From assembly GCA_017510335.1 (NCBI GenBank), contig JAFWNM010000033.1, positions 22,868-86,867 of the forward strand: a stretch of DNA of 64,000 nucleotides, written 5' to 3'. The stretch is from Paracoccaceae bacterium (GTDB taxonomy: Bacteria > Pseudomonadota > Alphaproteobacteria > Rhodobacterales > Rhodobacteraceae). Below are positions 1-9,387 of this stretch, one piece after another; the first letter of the stretch is position 1; each line of letters starts with the position of its first letter. The notes beneath the pieces are model-generated. The model did no database searches and had not been told where the DNA came from. It worked only from the letters and a program-made list of their open reading frames with translations. Position numbers and translations under genes: made by a program.

Positions 1-98
1 GCGAACCAGTCGGCCAGCACCCGTTCCTTGCCCGACCGCTGCGGGGTGAAGGCCAGCTGTTCCAGCAACCGCGCGAATGCCGCAATACCGCCTGTCAT
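1..98 (-). CDS. ATP-dependent DNA ligase, N-terminal fragment
   Basis: Only the first 33 codons are present; the gene runs off the left edge. The start ATG is at 98 and overlaps the stop of the upstream nuclease by 4 bases (ATGA). The peptide begins MTGGIAAFARLLEQL and continues with a FTPQRSGKERVLADWF stretch. This resembles the N-terminal alpha-helical domain of bacterial ATP-dependent ligases that sit next to a metallo-beta-lactamase nuclease. The assignment rests mainly on that conserved pairing, because the catalytic lysine motif lies outside the window. Confidence 0.75.
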   Translation of the reverse strand, partial: MTGGIAAFARLLEQLAFTPQRSGKERVLADWF

Positions 99-1093
99 TC
101 AGCCTCGTCCTCATAGCCGATCAGGCGCAAGGGGTGGGCCGCGCGCCCGTTCAGGCTGCACCAGCGCATGACAGCATCTTCGCGCCCATGGGTGACCCAG
201 ACCTGCGCGGGGTCCAGTTCGGTGATGGTGCGGGTCAGGTCCGGCCAGTCCACATGGTCGGAAATGACCAGCGGCAGTTCAACACCACGCTGGCGGGCGC
301 GCGCGCGCACCTGCATCCACCCCGATGCAAAGCAGATTACCGGATCGGGGAAACGCTGCGCCCATGTAGCCACAAATGCCGACGGCGGCGCAAGCACGAT
401 CGCGCCCGCGAAATCCGGCTTGCGCCCGCGTTCAAGGTTGGCGGGGCGCAAATCGCCCAGCGCGATACCTTGGGAAATGTGATACTCGCACAGCTTTTGC
501 AACGCGCCATGAACATGGATTGGCCCGTCATAGCCTGCCTGCCGCAACAGCATGATGACGCGCTGCGCCTTGCCCAGCGCATACGCCCCGATCAGATGCG
601 CGCGGTCCGGCTGCGCGCGCACAGATGCCAGCAGTTTGGCGATTTCGCCCAATGGGTCAGGGTGGCGGAAGACCGGCAGGCCGAATGTGGCCTCGGTCAC
701 GAAAATATCGCAAGGCACGGGTTCAAACGGGGCACAGGCCGCGTTTGGCACGCGGCTGTAATCACCAGACACCACAATGCGCCCCTGCGCGCCCGTGACC
801 GCAATTTGCGCCGAACCCAGCACATGGCCAGCAGGGTGGAAACTGACTGTTACATCGCCAATGCGCACCGGCCCCCCATAGGGTTGGCGGTTTTTGGTGA
901 ATTCCGCGCCATAGCGCAGCGCCATGATGTCCAGCGTCTGCGCGGTGGCCAGCACAGCGCCATGCCCTGCACGGGCGTGGTCGGCATGACCATGGGTGAC
1001 AAGCGCACGCGCCACTGGCCGGACAGGGTCAATGAAGAACCCGCCCGCCGGACAGAACAACCCTTCAGGTCTGGGGACCAGAATAGGGTCCAT
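95..1093 (-). CDS. ligase-associated DNA exonuclease (metallo-beta-lactamase fold)
   Basis: A 332-residue protein of the metallo-beta-lactamase / beta-CASP superfamily, in the branch found beside ATP-dependent DNA ligases and also related to mRNA 3'-end processing factors. The metal-binding signature HGHADHA is at residues 34-40 (His34, His36, Asp38, His39). Further conserved points are a GHVLGSAQ segment and a late THGRE motif. It is translationally coupled to the downstream ligase by an ATGA overlap, so the two probably act together in a DNA-repair step. The family role (processing of DNA ends) is inferred from homologues. Confidence 0.85.
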   Translation of the reverse strand: MDPILVPRPEGLFCPAGGFFIDPVRPVARALVTHGHADHARAGHGAVLATAQTLDIMALRYGAEFTKNRQPYGGPVRIGDVTVSFHPAGHVLGSAQIAVTGAQGRIVVSGDYSRVPNAACAPFEPVPCDIFVTEATFGLPVFRHPDPLGEIAKLLASVRAQPDRAHLIGAYALGKAQRVIMLLRQAGYDGPIHVHGALQKLCEYHISQGIALGDLRPANLERGRKPDFAGAIVLAPPSAFVATWAQRFPDPVICFASGWMQVRARARQRGVELPLVISDHVDWPDLTRTITELDPAQVWVTHGREDAVMRWCSLNGRAAHPLRLIGYEDEAE

Positions 1094-1178
1094 TCACCCC
1101 CCTGCACCGCGCGGCAAGGACACCCCCTGCCCCATGGCAAGTTGTGGCGGGGGCGTCAGAAATCAAGTGGTTTCAACG

Positions 1179-2078
1179 CTATTGCACAACCTTGGCCGCA
1201 TCGCGCGCCAGGGCCTCGCGCGTGGCATTGCGCCGATACCACAGCATGACTGCGGTGGAACTAAGCACAATGAACAACGAATACAGCACCGGAATAAGCA
1301 ACACGGCCTGCTGTTGCGCCGCAGTGAAGCTAAGGGTGATGACCAGCACCGCCAACGGCCCGTTCTGAATGCCGGTTTCCAGACTGATGGTGCGCGCGCG
1401 GTTGGTGTCCTGCCCCAACCCCCGCGCGACCCAATAGCCAAACAACATGCCAATCAGGCCAATGCCGATAGTTGCTGCATAAATCGGCGCGGGCGTGTCC
1501 AGCAACAACTGGTAATTGCGCGGCACCCAACTGATGATCAGGAACAGGATGACCACCACCCCCATGAACGACCCAATCAGTTCCACTGTCGCGCCCACAT
1601 TCGGGTTCATCCGTCGCAGCACCATCCCCAGCATTGTGGGCACCAGCAGCACAGCCAGAATCTGCGCCACATTGCCCGGCGGGATGACATAATCCGCCCC
1701 CACCCCCGCCAGCCCGCCGTAAAAGGACAGCAGCAGCGGCACCATAACCACCGCCGCAAGCGTGGATACAGTGGTCATCATGATGGACAGCGCCAGAACG
1801 CCCTTGCTGAAATAGGCAAAAATATTGGATGTGGTCCCGCCGGGCATGCAGGCAATCAGCAACAGCCCCACAACCAGCGCAGGCGGAAGGCCCAGCAACA
1901 CCGCCAGCAGGAACCCCAGAAACGGCATGACCGCGAACTGGCTTACCAGCCCGACCAGAATGCCCTTGGGTTTGCGAAAGGCGATCAGGAAATCACGCGG
2001 TGTCATGCTGGCCCCCATGCCCAGCATGATGACCATCATCATGATCCCCAGTAATGTGGTTTCCAGTTCTGTCAGCAT
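1179..2078 (-). CDS. bile acid:sodium symporter (BASS/SBF) family transporter
   Basis: A 299-residue, very hydrophobic protein with about nine predicted membrane segments. It starts with LLGIMMMVIMLGMGASMTP and carries the family-typical MPGGTTSNIFAYF segment near residue 80-90, where the sodium-binding crossover helix lies. BASS carriers take up organic anions with sodium, but the substrate cannot be read from sequence. It begins 4 bases after the stop of the acyl-CoA ligase gene on the same strand, so the two are probably cotranscribed. That hints at an organic-acid or fatty-acid-like substrate, but this is inference. Confidence 0.8.
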   Translation of the reverse strand: MLTELETTLLGIMMMVIMLGMGASMTPRDFLIAFRKPKGILVGLVSQFAVMPFLGFLLAVLLGLPPALVVGLLLIACMPGGTTSNIFAYFSKGVLALSIMMTTVSTLAAVVMVPLLLSFYGGLAGVGADYVIPPGNVAQILAVLLVPTMLGMVLRRMNPNVGATVELIGSFMGVVVILFLIISWVPRNYQLLLDTPAPIYAATIGIGLIGMLFGYWVARGLGQDTNRARTISLETGIQNGPLAVLVITLSFTAAQQQAVLLIPVLYSLFIVLSSTAVMLWYRRNATREALARDAAKVVQ

Positions 2079-2082
2079 GGCA

Positions 2083-3816
2083 TCAGACCTTTCCCGCGAA
2101 TTCGGCGCGCACTTCTGCCTTCAAGTCCTTGCGCAGGATTTTCCCGATAGGGGATTTCGGCAGTTCATCGCGGATGATCACGCTTTTGGGCACCTTGTAG
2201 GCGGCCAGATATTTGCGGCAATGCGCGATCACGTCCTGCTTGGTCAGTTCATCAGGCTGGTCAGGGTTGCGCACAACATAGGCGCGCACCGCTTCGCCCG
2301 ATTTTGCATCTGGCACGCCCACTACGGCCGCTTCCAGCACTGTGGGCAGTTTGGCCAGACAATCCTCGACCTCATTGGGGTAGACATTGAAGCCGGACAC
2401 CAGAACCATGTCCTTCTTGCGGTCTACAATGCGCAAATACCCGTCTGCATCGATCGTGGCCACATCGCCGGTGAACAGCCAGCCATTTTGTAGGGTTTTG
2501 GCCGTATCTTCGGGGCGGTTCCAGTAGCCCAGCATGACTTGCGGTCCCTTGACCAGCAATTCGCCGGGTTGCCCGTCATCCACCGGGTCGGCGTTGTCAT
2601 CGACCAGCGCAATGTCTGTTCCCGGCACCGGCACCCCGATGGACCCTGCGCGCATGGGCTGTTCCAGCGGGTTGAATGTCACCAAGGGCGCGGATTCGGT
2701 CAGCCCGTACCCTTCGGCCACGCGGGTGCCGGTGATCCGTTCCCAACGCTCGGCCACCGCGCCATGCAGCGCCGTGCCCCCCGCAATGGCCGCTGTCAGG
2801 GTTTTGGGGGGATAGGCCGCGAACCATTCTTCATTCATCAGCCCGTTGAACAGCGTGTTCACGCCGGTAATCCAAGTCACAGGATAATTTTCCAGCGCCC
2901 GCTGGATGTTTTGAACAGGGCGCGGGGACGGCACCAGAATATTGCGCGCGCCGATCGCAAAGAAGGTCATCAGATTGGCCGTGAAGGCAAAGATATGGTA
3001 AACGGGCAGCGCCGTCAGCACACAATCCTTGCCCGTCATATGATGCGACCCCATGGCGCGCACCTGTTCCAGATTGGCCAGAATATTGCCATGGCTTAGC
3101 ATCGCGCCCTTGGCCACACCTGTTGTGCCGCCGGTATATTGCAACAAGGCCAGATCATGGGGTTTCAACTGGTCCCAATCCGTGACCTTGGGGTGCTTGC
3201 GCCCCCGTCGCAGCGCATCGCGAATACGCAAAACCGGCACTGCCAGCTTGGGCACCGGCGGCAAGCTGCGTGTCCAGACCTTCTGGACCCCGCGGATAAT
3301 CAGTTCCGGAATGCGCGGAAAAAATTCGGGCACGCCAGCCACAACGACATGGCGAATGCCGGTCTGCGGGATGACTTCGGCCAGTTTGTCGGCGAACAGA
3401 TCGCTGATGACCAACACCTCTACCCCGGCGTCGTTGAACTGATGGGCCATTTCAGATGCAGTATATAGCGGGTTTGTGTTCACCAGCACACAGCCCGCCT
3501 TGAACGCGCCGAATGCCGCCACCGGATAGGCCAGCCCGTTGGGCAGTTGCACGGCCACCCGCGCCCCCCGTTTCAATCCGCACTCATGGCGCAGGAAACT
3601 GGCAAAATCATCCGACAGGTTGCCAACCTGTTCGAATGTGTGGGTGCCACTCATGCCGTTGGGCACCACACAGGTAAAGGCCTTCTTGCCACTGAAATTT
3701 GTGCAGGCATCCTGCACCAGTTCAGCAAGACTGGCATAGGGCGACGGGGCAAGCGTGGGCGATATGTCATTGCCATACGCCGCCAGCCACGGACGGTCAG
3801 GTGCGGTTTTGTTCAA
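2083..3816 (-). CDS. fadD: long-chain fatty acid--CoA ligase (AMP-forming)
   Basis: A 577-residue adenylate-forming enzyme that activates fatty acids to acyl-CoA for beta-oxidation or lipid synthesis. The AMP-binding P-loop YTGGTTGVAKG is at about residues 227-237. Later come GYGLTESAP, the TGD motif in GWLFTGDVATID, and the C-terminal domain with DRKKDMVLVSGFNVYP and the catalytic lysine in KSPIGKILRK. I chose a TTG start at 3816 because GGGAGG lies 5-6 bases upstream; an in-frame start at 3864 would add 16 unconserved residues. It is followed closely by the BASS carrier. The exact acyl chain length is not predictable. Confidence 0.88.
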   Translation of the reverse strand: MNKTAPDRPWLAAYGNDISPTLAPSPYASLAELVQDACTNFSGKKAFTCVVPNGMSGTHTFEQVGNLSDDFASFLRHECGLKRGARVAVQLPNGLAYPVAAFGAFKAGCVLVNTNPLYTASEMAHQFNDAGVEVLVISDLFADKLAEVIPQTGIRHVVVAGVPEFFPRIPELIIRGVQKVWTRSLPPVPKLAVPVLRIRDALRRGRKHPKVTDWDQLKPHDLALLQYTGGTTGVAKGAMLSHGNILANLEQVRAMGSHHMTGKDCVLTALPVYHIFAFTANLMTFFAIGARNILVPSPRPVQNIQRALENYPVTWITGVNTLFNGLMNEEWFAAYPPKTLTAAIAGGTALHGAVAERWERITGTRVAEGYGLTESAPLVTFNPLEQPMRAGSIGVPVPGTDIALVDDNADPVDDGQPGELLVKGPQVMLGYWNRPEDTAKTLQNGWLFTGDVATIDADGYLRIVDRKKDMVLVSGFNVYPNEVEDCLAKLPTVLEAAVVGVPDAKSGEAVRAYVVRNPDQPDELTKQDVIAHCRKYLAAYKVPKSVIIRDELPKSPIGKILRKDLKAEVRAEFAGKV

Positions 3817-3966
3817 GGTATCCTCCCTCACCTGTGAAGTGGTAACAGGCGTTGCGGACAGCATTCCCCACTATCAGACAGCAAACAAGCCCTGATGTTC
3901 GTTCGACGCAGGGGCAGTTTTGAAATAACCTTGCGTCACTTTCTGCAGGGCATGACATAAATGGTG

Positions 3967-4692
3967 TTATTGCAGTGCCGCTTCTGCCATCAGCCGGTCG
4001 GAATGCTGTTCTATGACAGATTCCATCTGCACCAGAAATTCGCGCGGCGGCAATCCTGCGGGAATGGGCGGCAGGAATTCCACCACCGCCACGCCGGGCT
4101 TGCGATACAGGCTGTGCTTTGGCCAGAACAGACCCACATTCGTTGCAACCGGCACACATTCCTCGCGCATCTGGTCATACAGCACGGCAGTTCCCACCTT
4201 GTAGGGCAGTTTCGCCCCCGGCGCGACACGGGTGCCTTGCGGATATATGATCAACTGCCCCGCTTCTTCCTGCCCTGCCGCAACGCGCTTCATCATGTCC
4301 TTGATGGCGGACCCGCGTTTGCCGCGATCAACAGGCACGCAGCCTATGCGCATCGCATACCAGCCCAGCAATGGGGCCCATTTCAATTGTTTCTTCATCA
4401 CAAAACGCGGGCGCGGCAAGGCCCCGAATATAAGGATAATATCAAAGAAAGACTGATGCTTGGCCGCGACCAGCACCGGACCGTCAGGCACAGTGCCCCG
4501 TATTTCCGAGCGCAGTCCCGCAATCCATGCCGCAGACCAGCGCACATAATGGCAAAAGCTGTGACACGCCCGCAGCGCCATGTCCCGCCGCACCAGCGCA
4601 AGCGGCGCGAAGGCCACTGCCAGCACCAGCATTGCGACATACATTTGCGCAATAAACACAACAGACCGGACCCATTGGACCCCATAGCGCAT
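3967..4692 (-). CDS. plsC: 1-acyl-sn-glycerol-3-phosphate acyltransferase
   Basis: A 241-residue membrane-associated acyltransferase that makes phosphatidic acid from lysophosphatidic acid. The catalytic HX4D motif appears as KHQSFFDI and the substrate-binding motif as YPQGTR. A hydrophobic N-terminal helix (VVFIAQMYVAMLVLAVAF) anchors it. The ATG at 4692 shares its A with the ftsX stop codon (TGATG), which argues for this start over an in-frame one 96 bases upstream. The order ftsE-ftsX-plsC ties membrane lipid synthesis to the division complex at the transcript level. Confidence 0.9.
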   Translation of the reverse strand: MRYGVQWVRSVVFIAQMYVAMLVLAVAFAPLALVRRDMALRACHSFCHYVRWSAAWIAGLRSEIRGTVPDGPVLVAAKHQSFFDIILIFGALPRPRFVMKKQLKWAPLLGWYAMRIGCVPVDRGKRGSAIKDMMKRVAAGQEEAGQLIIYPQGTRVAPGAKLPYKVGTAVLYDQMREECVPVATNVGLFWPKHSLYRKPGVAVVEFLPPIPAGLPPREFLVQMESVIEQHSDRLMAEAALQ

Positions 4693-5564
4693 CAGGTAAC
4701 CCCCTTCAGAACGCCCAAGGCCGTTGCCTTGGCCGCAATCCATGCCAAAGCGGCGGTAACAACGGGCAGCGACAGTGGCAAGAGCCACGCTGAACCTTGG
4801 AACCCCAACCCCGAAAAAACACTGCTGCCGCTGGCAGGATCAGGCAACGCCAGCATGGCAATAGCCCCAGCCCCGGCCCCTGCGGCAGCGCCCAGCGTGG
4901 CGCGCAGTGTCATACGCCGGACAAAGGCCCGCGCAATGAAGCGGTCCTGCGCCCCGACCAGACGCAGCACGCGGATGACCTGCGCATTGGACGCCAGCGA
5001 CGCACTTGACGCCAGCATGACAATCGCGGCCATCACGGACCCGATCAACACCAGCGACAGGTTGGCTAACTGGCGCAACCGCGCCGCACCTTCGGCAAGC
5101 GGTCTGCGCCAGCGTGTATGATCATCATACACAGCCCCCGGCGCTTCGGCAGACAAGCGCAGCCGCAGCCCCTGCCGGTCCGGGCCGTCAGGCGTTTCGG
5201 TAACATCTATCAAACGCGGCAAGGGCAGCGCGTCCAGCGGCAGATCAGGGCCAAGCCAGGCTTCCAGCAAACCTGCCTGTTCATCGTCGGTCATTTCGCG
5301 CGCGGCCGTTATGCCCGGCGTGGTGCGCAACACTTCCAGCACGATGGCAGTTTGTTCTGCCATTTCTTCAGGCGGGGCGGAAATACGCACTGTGGCCGTC
5401 TGTGACAAGGCCGCCGCCCAGTTCTGCGCCAGCCGCGCCGCCGAGACGGACAACGCCAACGCAAATACCGCCAGAAAGGCCATGGCCGCCGCACTTAGCC
5501 CGACCAGCCAGACGCCGCGCCCGCTGCGCGGCACAACAACGCGGGTCACGTCATTGCGGGTCAT
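4692..5564 (-). CDS. ftsX: cell division protein FtsX (ABC-type permease)
   Basis: A 290-residue membrane partner of FtsE. One transmembrane helix lies near residues 20-43. It is followed by a periplasmic domain containing LLEAWLGPDLPLDALPLPRL, and then three helices in the C-terminal FtsX permease domain. FtsEX controls septal peptidoglycan hydrolases in other bacteria. It overlaps ftsE by ATGA and plsC by one base, so the three are translated together. The length and topology are normal for alphaproteobacterial FtsX, which is more divergent than the enterobacterial protein. Confidence 0.88.
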   Translation of the reverse strand: MTRNDVTRVVVPRSGRGVWLVGLSAAAMAFLAVFALALSVSAARLAQNWAAALSQTATVRISAPPEEMAEQTAIVLEVLRTTPGITAAREMTDDEQAGLLEAWLGPDLPLDALPLPRLIDVTETPDGPDRQGLRLRLSAEAPGAVYDDHTRWRRPLAEGAARLRQLANLSLVLIGSVMAAIVMLASSASLASNAQVIRVLRLVGAQDRFIARAFVRRMTLRATLGAAAGAGAGAIAMLALPDPASGSSVFSGLGFQGSAWLLPLSLPVVTAALAWIAAKATALGVLKGVT

Positions 5565-6232
5565 AAATCTGCACCTGCGGTCTGAACCTCGCCACGGGCA
5601 ATGCGCAAGACCCTTGTGGATACCTGTGTTTTCGCAAACCGGATCAGGTTCAGGTCATGCGTTGCAATCAAAACTGCCGTGCCCATCCGGTTAAGTTCGA
5701 TCATCAGCGACATCAGCCGCTGGGACATGTCCCAATCCAGATTGCCGGTTGGTTCATCCGCCAGCAACACTTCCGGCGAGGCGATGATGGCGCGCGCAAG
5801 GGCCGTGCGCTGGCGCTCACCGCCCGACAGGGTTGGCGGCAGGGCGCGGGCCTGCCCCCCCAACCCCACCCACGCCAGAAGGTCGGAAAGATTCTCGGCA
5901 GAAACCGCGCGTCCTGTCACGCTTAGCGGCAGCGCGACATTTTGTTCGACGGTCAGATGATCCAGAAACTGGCAATCCTGATGCACAATCCCGATGCGCT
6001 GGCGGGTGCGCGCCAGATCATCGCGCGACATGGTTTTCATATCCTGCCCCAGCAGGCTGACACTGCCAGCGCTTGGCAGAAGTTCCCCATAGCACAGCTT
6101 CAGGAACGTGCTTTTGCCTGCACCAGAGGGGCCGGTCAAAAAATGGAAGCTGCCTTTTTCCAGGGTCATGGACGCATTCCTGAACAACGGCCCGCCGCCA
6201 TAATCATGGGCAACATCGTGAAACGCAATCAT
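5561..6232 (-). CDS. ftsE: cell division ATP-binding protein FtsE
   Basis: A 223-residue ABC ATPase. The Walker A motif GPSGAGKST, the ABC signature LSGGERQR and the Walker B segment VLLADEP are all intact, followed by TGNLDWDMS and the switch histidine in IATHD. Start ATG at 6232 is preceded by GAAGGTGG at good spacing; an ATG at 6271 would add 13 residues that are not family-like. It pairs with ftsX through an ATGA overlap. The complex acts at the septum to couple ATP hydrolysis to cell-wall hydrolysis. Confidence 0.92.
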   Translation of the reverse strand: MIAFHDVAHDYGGGPLFRNASMTLEKGSFHFLTGPSGAGKSTFLKLCYGELLPSAGSVSLLGQDMKTMSRDDLARTRQRIGIVHQDCQFLDHLTVEQNVALPLSVTGRAVSAENLSDLLAWVGLGGQARALPPTLSGGERQRTALARAIIASPEVLLADEPTGNLDWDMSQRLMSLMIELNRMGTAVLIATHDLNLIRFAKTQVSTRVLRIARGEVQTAGADL

Positions 6233-6408
6233 ATTGCAGCCACCTTCGTTCTGCGCGCGGCATTGTGCCAACGGATTGTGGCCTTTGGCATCAGGATCAT
6301 TTCTTCTACCTTGTCAGATCAGCAATACCTTGGAACACGCTTGATCGCTTGCTACAATAGTTGATGAACAGCGCCAATCCTGCATTTCGCAAGGCGAAGG
6401 ATCTAATA

Positions 6409-7170
6409 ATGCGTATCACCTGTCCAAGTTGCCTTGCGCAATACGAAATCGACGCCGCCTTGCTTTCCAAAGATGGCCGAGAGGTGCAATGCTCGGCATG
6501 CAGTCATATCTGGTTCCAGCAGGCCGACAGCGCGGCGATAAAACCGCAAACGCGCGATGTGCCACGCCCCGCACCACCCTCACCCGTCACCCAGGAAGCA
6601 GACGAGAATAAAGGCGCCGAAGCCGCCGCCCCCGAGGAAGAAGACAAAGCAGGGCTTTTCGATACGACATTGAAGCCAAGGTCGCGTCGGCTGGACCCGT
6701 CCGTTGCGGATGTGCTGCGCGAAGAAGCCCAGTTCGAAGCCAGCCAGCGCCAGCGAGAGGCAGAGGGGCTGCATTCCCAGCCGGACCTGGGGTTATTGGG
6801 TGCTGCACCCTGGCCTGCTGCGCATACTGACCCCACCCCAGATGCCGACACCACGCCCGCACCGCACACACCGACCGGACCACAAGCCGCATTTCCTGAT
6901 ATTGACGACATCAGCGCCACGCTGGAACCCATAGGCGAGGCGCGCAAACGCAGCGATTTCGAATTGCCCCAGACGGCCCGCGCGCGGCAACGCAGCTTCT
7001 TGCGCGGGTTTGCTGTGCCGCCCCTTCTGGCGGTGCTGATGGTCGGGTTTTATATCGTGGCCCCGACGTTGGTAGAGGTGGCACCGTTTTCAGCACCCGT
7101 CGTTTCAGGCTATGTCGGCATGGTCGATTCTGCGCGTGAAGGGCTGCAAAACATGCTGGCCGGGTTGTGA
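6409..7170 (+). CDS. MJ0042-type zinc-ribbon membrane protein
   Basis: A 253-residue protein. The N-terminus has a zinc ribbon with two CxxC pairs (CPSC at residues 5-8 and CSAC near 29-32, the latter followed by HIWFQ). A long acidic, Pro/Ala-rich low-complexity region follows. Near residue 205-225 there is a single transmembrane helix in GFAVPPLLAVLMVGFYIV and then a short periplasmic tail. Start ATG at 6409 has AAGGA 8 bases upstream. It is divergent from ftsE. Proteins of this design are common in Rhodobacterales next to ftsEX, but no biochemical role is established to my knowledge. Confidence 0.8.
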   Translation: MRITCPSCLAQYEIDAALLSKDGREVQCSACSHIWFQQADSAAIKPQTRDVPRPAPPSPVTQEADENKGAEAAAPEEEDKAGLFDTTLKPRSRRLDPSVADVLREEAQFEASQRQREAEGLHSQPDLGLLGAAPWPAAHTDPTPDADTTPAPHTPTGPQAAFPDIDDISATLEPIGEARKRSDFELPQTARARQRSFLRGFAVPPLLAVLMVGFYIVAPTLVEVAPFSAPVVSGYVGMVDSAREGLQNMLAGL

Positions 7171-7221
7171 CCTGGCGCATGGCCTGAATGAGCAGGGCGG
7201 GCCATGGCAGCCCTGCCTTGG

Positions 7222-9387
7222 TCAGTTCCCGCCAAAGATTGACCCCAAAATCCCGCGAATGGTATCATCCAATGTGGATGTCGGCCCGCGCGAAGGTTCC
7301 GGGGCCGCGCGGAAGTTGCGGTCATCCATGACAGGGCGTTGTGGTTCCAGCATGGGCAGGTCGCGCGCGGGCAGGCCCTGATGCACGCGCGTCATAACTT
7401 CATTCCATATCTCGGCGGGCAGGCCCCCGCCTGTAACCCCGGTCAGCGGCGAATTATCGTCATATCCCATCCAGACGCCTGCCACATAATCCGCGGTAAA
7501 CCCAATGAACCACGCATCGCGCGCCGCCTGGGTTGTGCCGGTTTTACCTGCTGCGGGCCGGTCGGGAAGGCGCGCGCGCCCGCCGGTGCCGTCTTGCAAA
7601 ACGCGGGTCATCATCCATGTCAGCATCTGCGCCGACTGTTCAGAGATCACGCGATCCCCCATGCCATTGGTTGCGGCAAAAAGCGGGGATTGTTCGCCCA
7701 GAAGGGTCAGATCCTCTATGCCATAGGGCCGCACGGCATTGCCGCCATTCAAAATGCCCGCATAGGCCGCCGTCATTTCCAGAAGCGTTGATTCCGACGC
7801 CCCCAACGCAAGCGCCGGGCCTTCGGCCAATTCGCTGCGCAATCCGAACTGGTTTGCCACAGCGCGCACCTGGTCACGCCCCATCGCTTCGGAAATGCGC
7901 ACTGCGGGCGTGTTCAGCGATTTGGCCAGCGCTTCTGTCAAGGTCACAAATCCGTGGAATTCCCCGTCATAGTTGCGTGGTGTCCAGGGACCAGAGCCGG
8001 GAATGTTGATGGTCAGCGGTGCATCCTCAACGATGTCAAAAGGCTCGAACCCGTTTTCCAACGCAGCCGCAAACAAGAATGGTTTGAACGCCGATCCGGT
8101 CTGGCGCATGGCTTGTGTGGCGCGGTTGAACCCGCCAACAGATGGATTGCGTCCCCCCACCATGGCACGCACGGCCCCGTCCGCAGACATGACAACCACG
8201 GCCACTTCAGCTTCGGACCCGTCCCGAACGCGGTTTTCAAAAACATCGCGCACGGCATCTTCCGCCGCGGCCTGCAAGCGTGGATCGAATGTCGTGCGCA
8301 TCAGCACGTCTTCGGTGGTATCGCGCGTAAGATAGGCGGGACCGCTTTGCATCAGCCAGTCAGCGAAATGAATTCCGCGCCGCGATTCCGCAGAGTCGGA
8401 CAGCGTGGCCGGATAGGCGCGCGCCTCGGCCAGTTCGTAATCAGTCAATAGCCCCTGTTCATGCATCAGCCCGATGACAACATTTGCCCGCGCCTGCGCG
8501 CGCGCAAGGTTACGGGTGGGCGCATAATAAGACGGCGCAACCAGAAGACCGGCCAGCATTGCGGCCTCTGACGGGCCAACTTCATTCGCGGAACGCCCGA
8601 AATACCGCTGCGCGGCAGCTTCAAAACCGCGCGACCCGGCCCCAAGAAAGGCGCGGTTCATGTAGATCGTCAGAATATCATCCTTGGACAGCTTCGCTTC
8701 CAATGCGAAAGCATAGGGCAATTCCTTGATCTTGCGCCACACGGTGCCACGCCGGCAATCGGCTTCATAAGCGGCCTCTGACTCCCACGCGTCGGGGTCG
8801 AAGGGCACGCCAAGGCAAAGAAGCTTGGCCACCTGCTGGGTGATGGTGGACCCGCCCGCACCCGAAAACGCGCTGCGCCCTGATGACATGTTGGTTCTGA
8901 TCGCCCCGGCAATACCGCGCGGCGACACCCCCAGATGCCAATAAAAACGCCGATCCTCGGTCGCGATAATCGCATTTTTCAAATACGGCGACACAGTATC
9001 TGCCGTTATGGCCCCACCAAATGTTTCCCCGCGCCACGCAAACACGGTTCCGTCCCGGTCCATCATGGTAACGGACCCGCGCGCGCGCGCATCAAGCAAA
9101 TCGGCCAAGGGGGGCATGTTGGCATAAAAGTAGAAGGTGGCACCGGCAAGGATAAGGGCCACCACAGCAGTGGTGCGCCACATCACCCCCCAGATGATGC
9201 GCCAGACAAACCGCACCAACCCCCGGACGAAGCGCGTGAAGGCGTTTCCCGCTGGCGGCTTGGCGCGCTGCGGTCTGGATTTGCGCGATACCTTGGCCTT
9301 GGTCGCAGCCGCGTTTGACTGCGCTGCGGGCTTCGCCCCGCGCTTATCCGCGACCAGATTTTTGCGTTTGTTTCCCGCACCGCCCAT
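7222..9387 (-). CDS. class A penicillin-binding protein (PBP1A family)
   Basis: A 721-residue bifunctional peptidoglycan synthase. A basic cytoplasmic tail (residues 1-60) leads to one membrane helix (about 70-90). The GT51 glycosyltransferase domain has the catalytic ATEDRRFYWH (Glu144) and GGSTITQQVAKLL. The transpeptidase domain has the active-site SAFK (Ser432, Lys435), SLN (489-491) and KTGT (614-617). Residues 190-215 hold an insertion with two cysteines (CLG...ADC) between the GT motifs. It is monocistronic and convergent with the zinc-ribbon gene. It is likely a periplasmic cell-wall polymerase and crosslinker. Confidence 0.92.
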   Translation of the reverse strand: MGGAGNKRKNLVADKRGAKPAAQSNAAATKAKVSRKSRPQRAKPPAGNAFTRFVRGLVRFVWRIIWGVMWRTTAVVALILAGATFYFYANMPPLADLLDARARGSVTMMDRDGTVFAWRGETFGGAITADTVSPYLKNAIIATEDRRFYWHLGVSPRGIAGAIRTNMSSGRSAFSGAGGSTITQQVAKLLCLGVPFDPDAWESEAAYEADCRRGTVWRKIKELPYAFALEAKLSKDDILTIYMNRAFLGAGSRGFEAAAQRYFGRSANEVGPSEAAMLAGLLVAPSYYAPTRNLARAQARANVVIGLMHEQGLLTDYELAEARAYPATLSDSAESRRGIHFADWLMQSGPAYLTRDTTEDVLMRTTFDPRLQAAAEDAVRDVFENRVRDGSEAEVAVVVMSADGAVRAMVGGRNPSVGGFNRATQAMRQTGSAFKPFLFAAALENGFEPFDIVEDAPLTINIPGSGPWTPRNYDGEFHGFVTLTEALAKSLNTPAVRISEAMGRDQVRAVANQFGLRSELAEGPALALGASESTLLEMTAAYAGILNGGNAVRPYGIEDLTLLGEQSPLFAATNGMGDRVISEQSAQMLTWMMTRVLQDGTGGRARLPDRPAAGKTGTTQAARDAWFIGFTADYVAGVWMGYDDNSPLTGVTGGGLPAEIWNEVMTRVHQGLPARDLPMLEPQRPVMDDRNFRAAPEPSRGPTSTLDDTIRGILGSIFGGN

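Noticed and set aside
996..2054. Long open frame opposite the BASS transporter gene
   Set aside because: Antisense shadow of GC-rich coding DNA; the His/Gln/Arg-rich composition matches no protein and the minus-strand gene is clear.
3961..5121. 386-codon open frame opposite plsC and ftsX
   Set aside because: It covers two well-supported genes on the other strand, and its low-complexity Arg/His/Ala sequence is typical of an antisense shadow.
7192..7216. GCAGGGC/GCCCTGC hairpin between the convergent zinc-ribbon and PBP genes
   Set aside because: Only a 7-bp stem with an 11-base loop and no T-run on either strand; too weak to call a bidirectional terminator.
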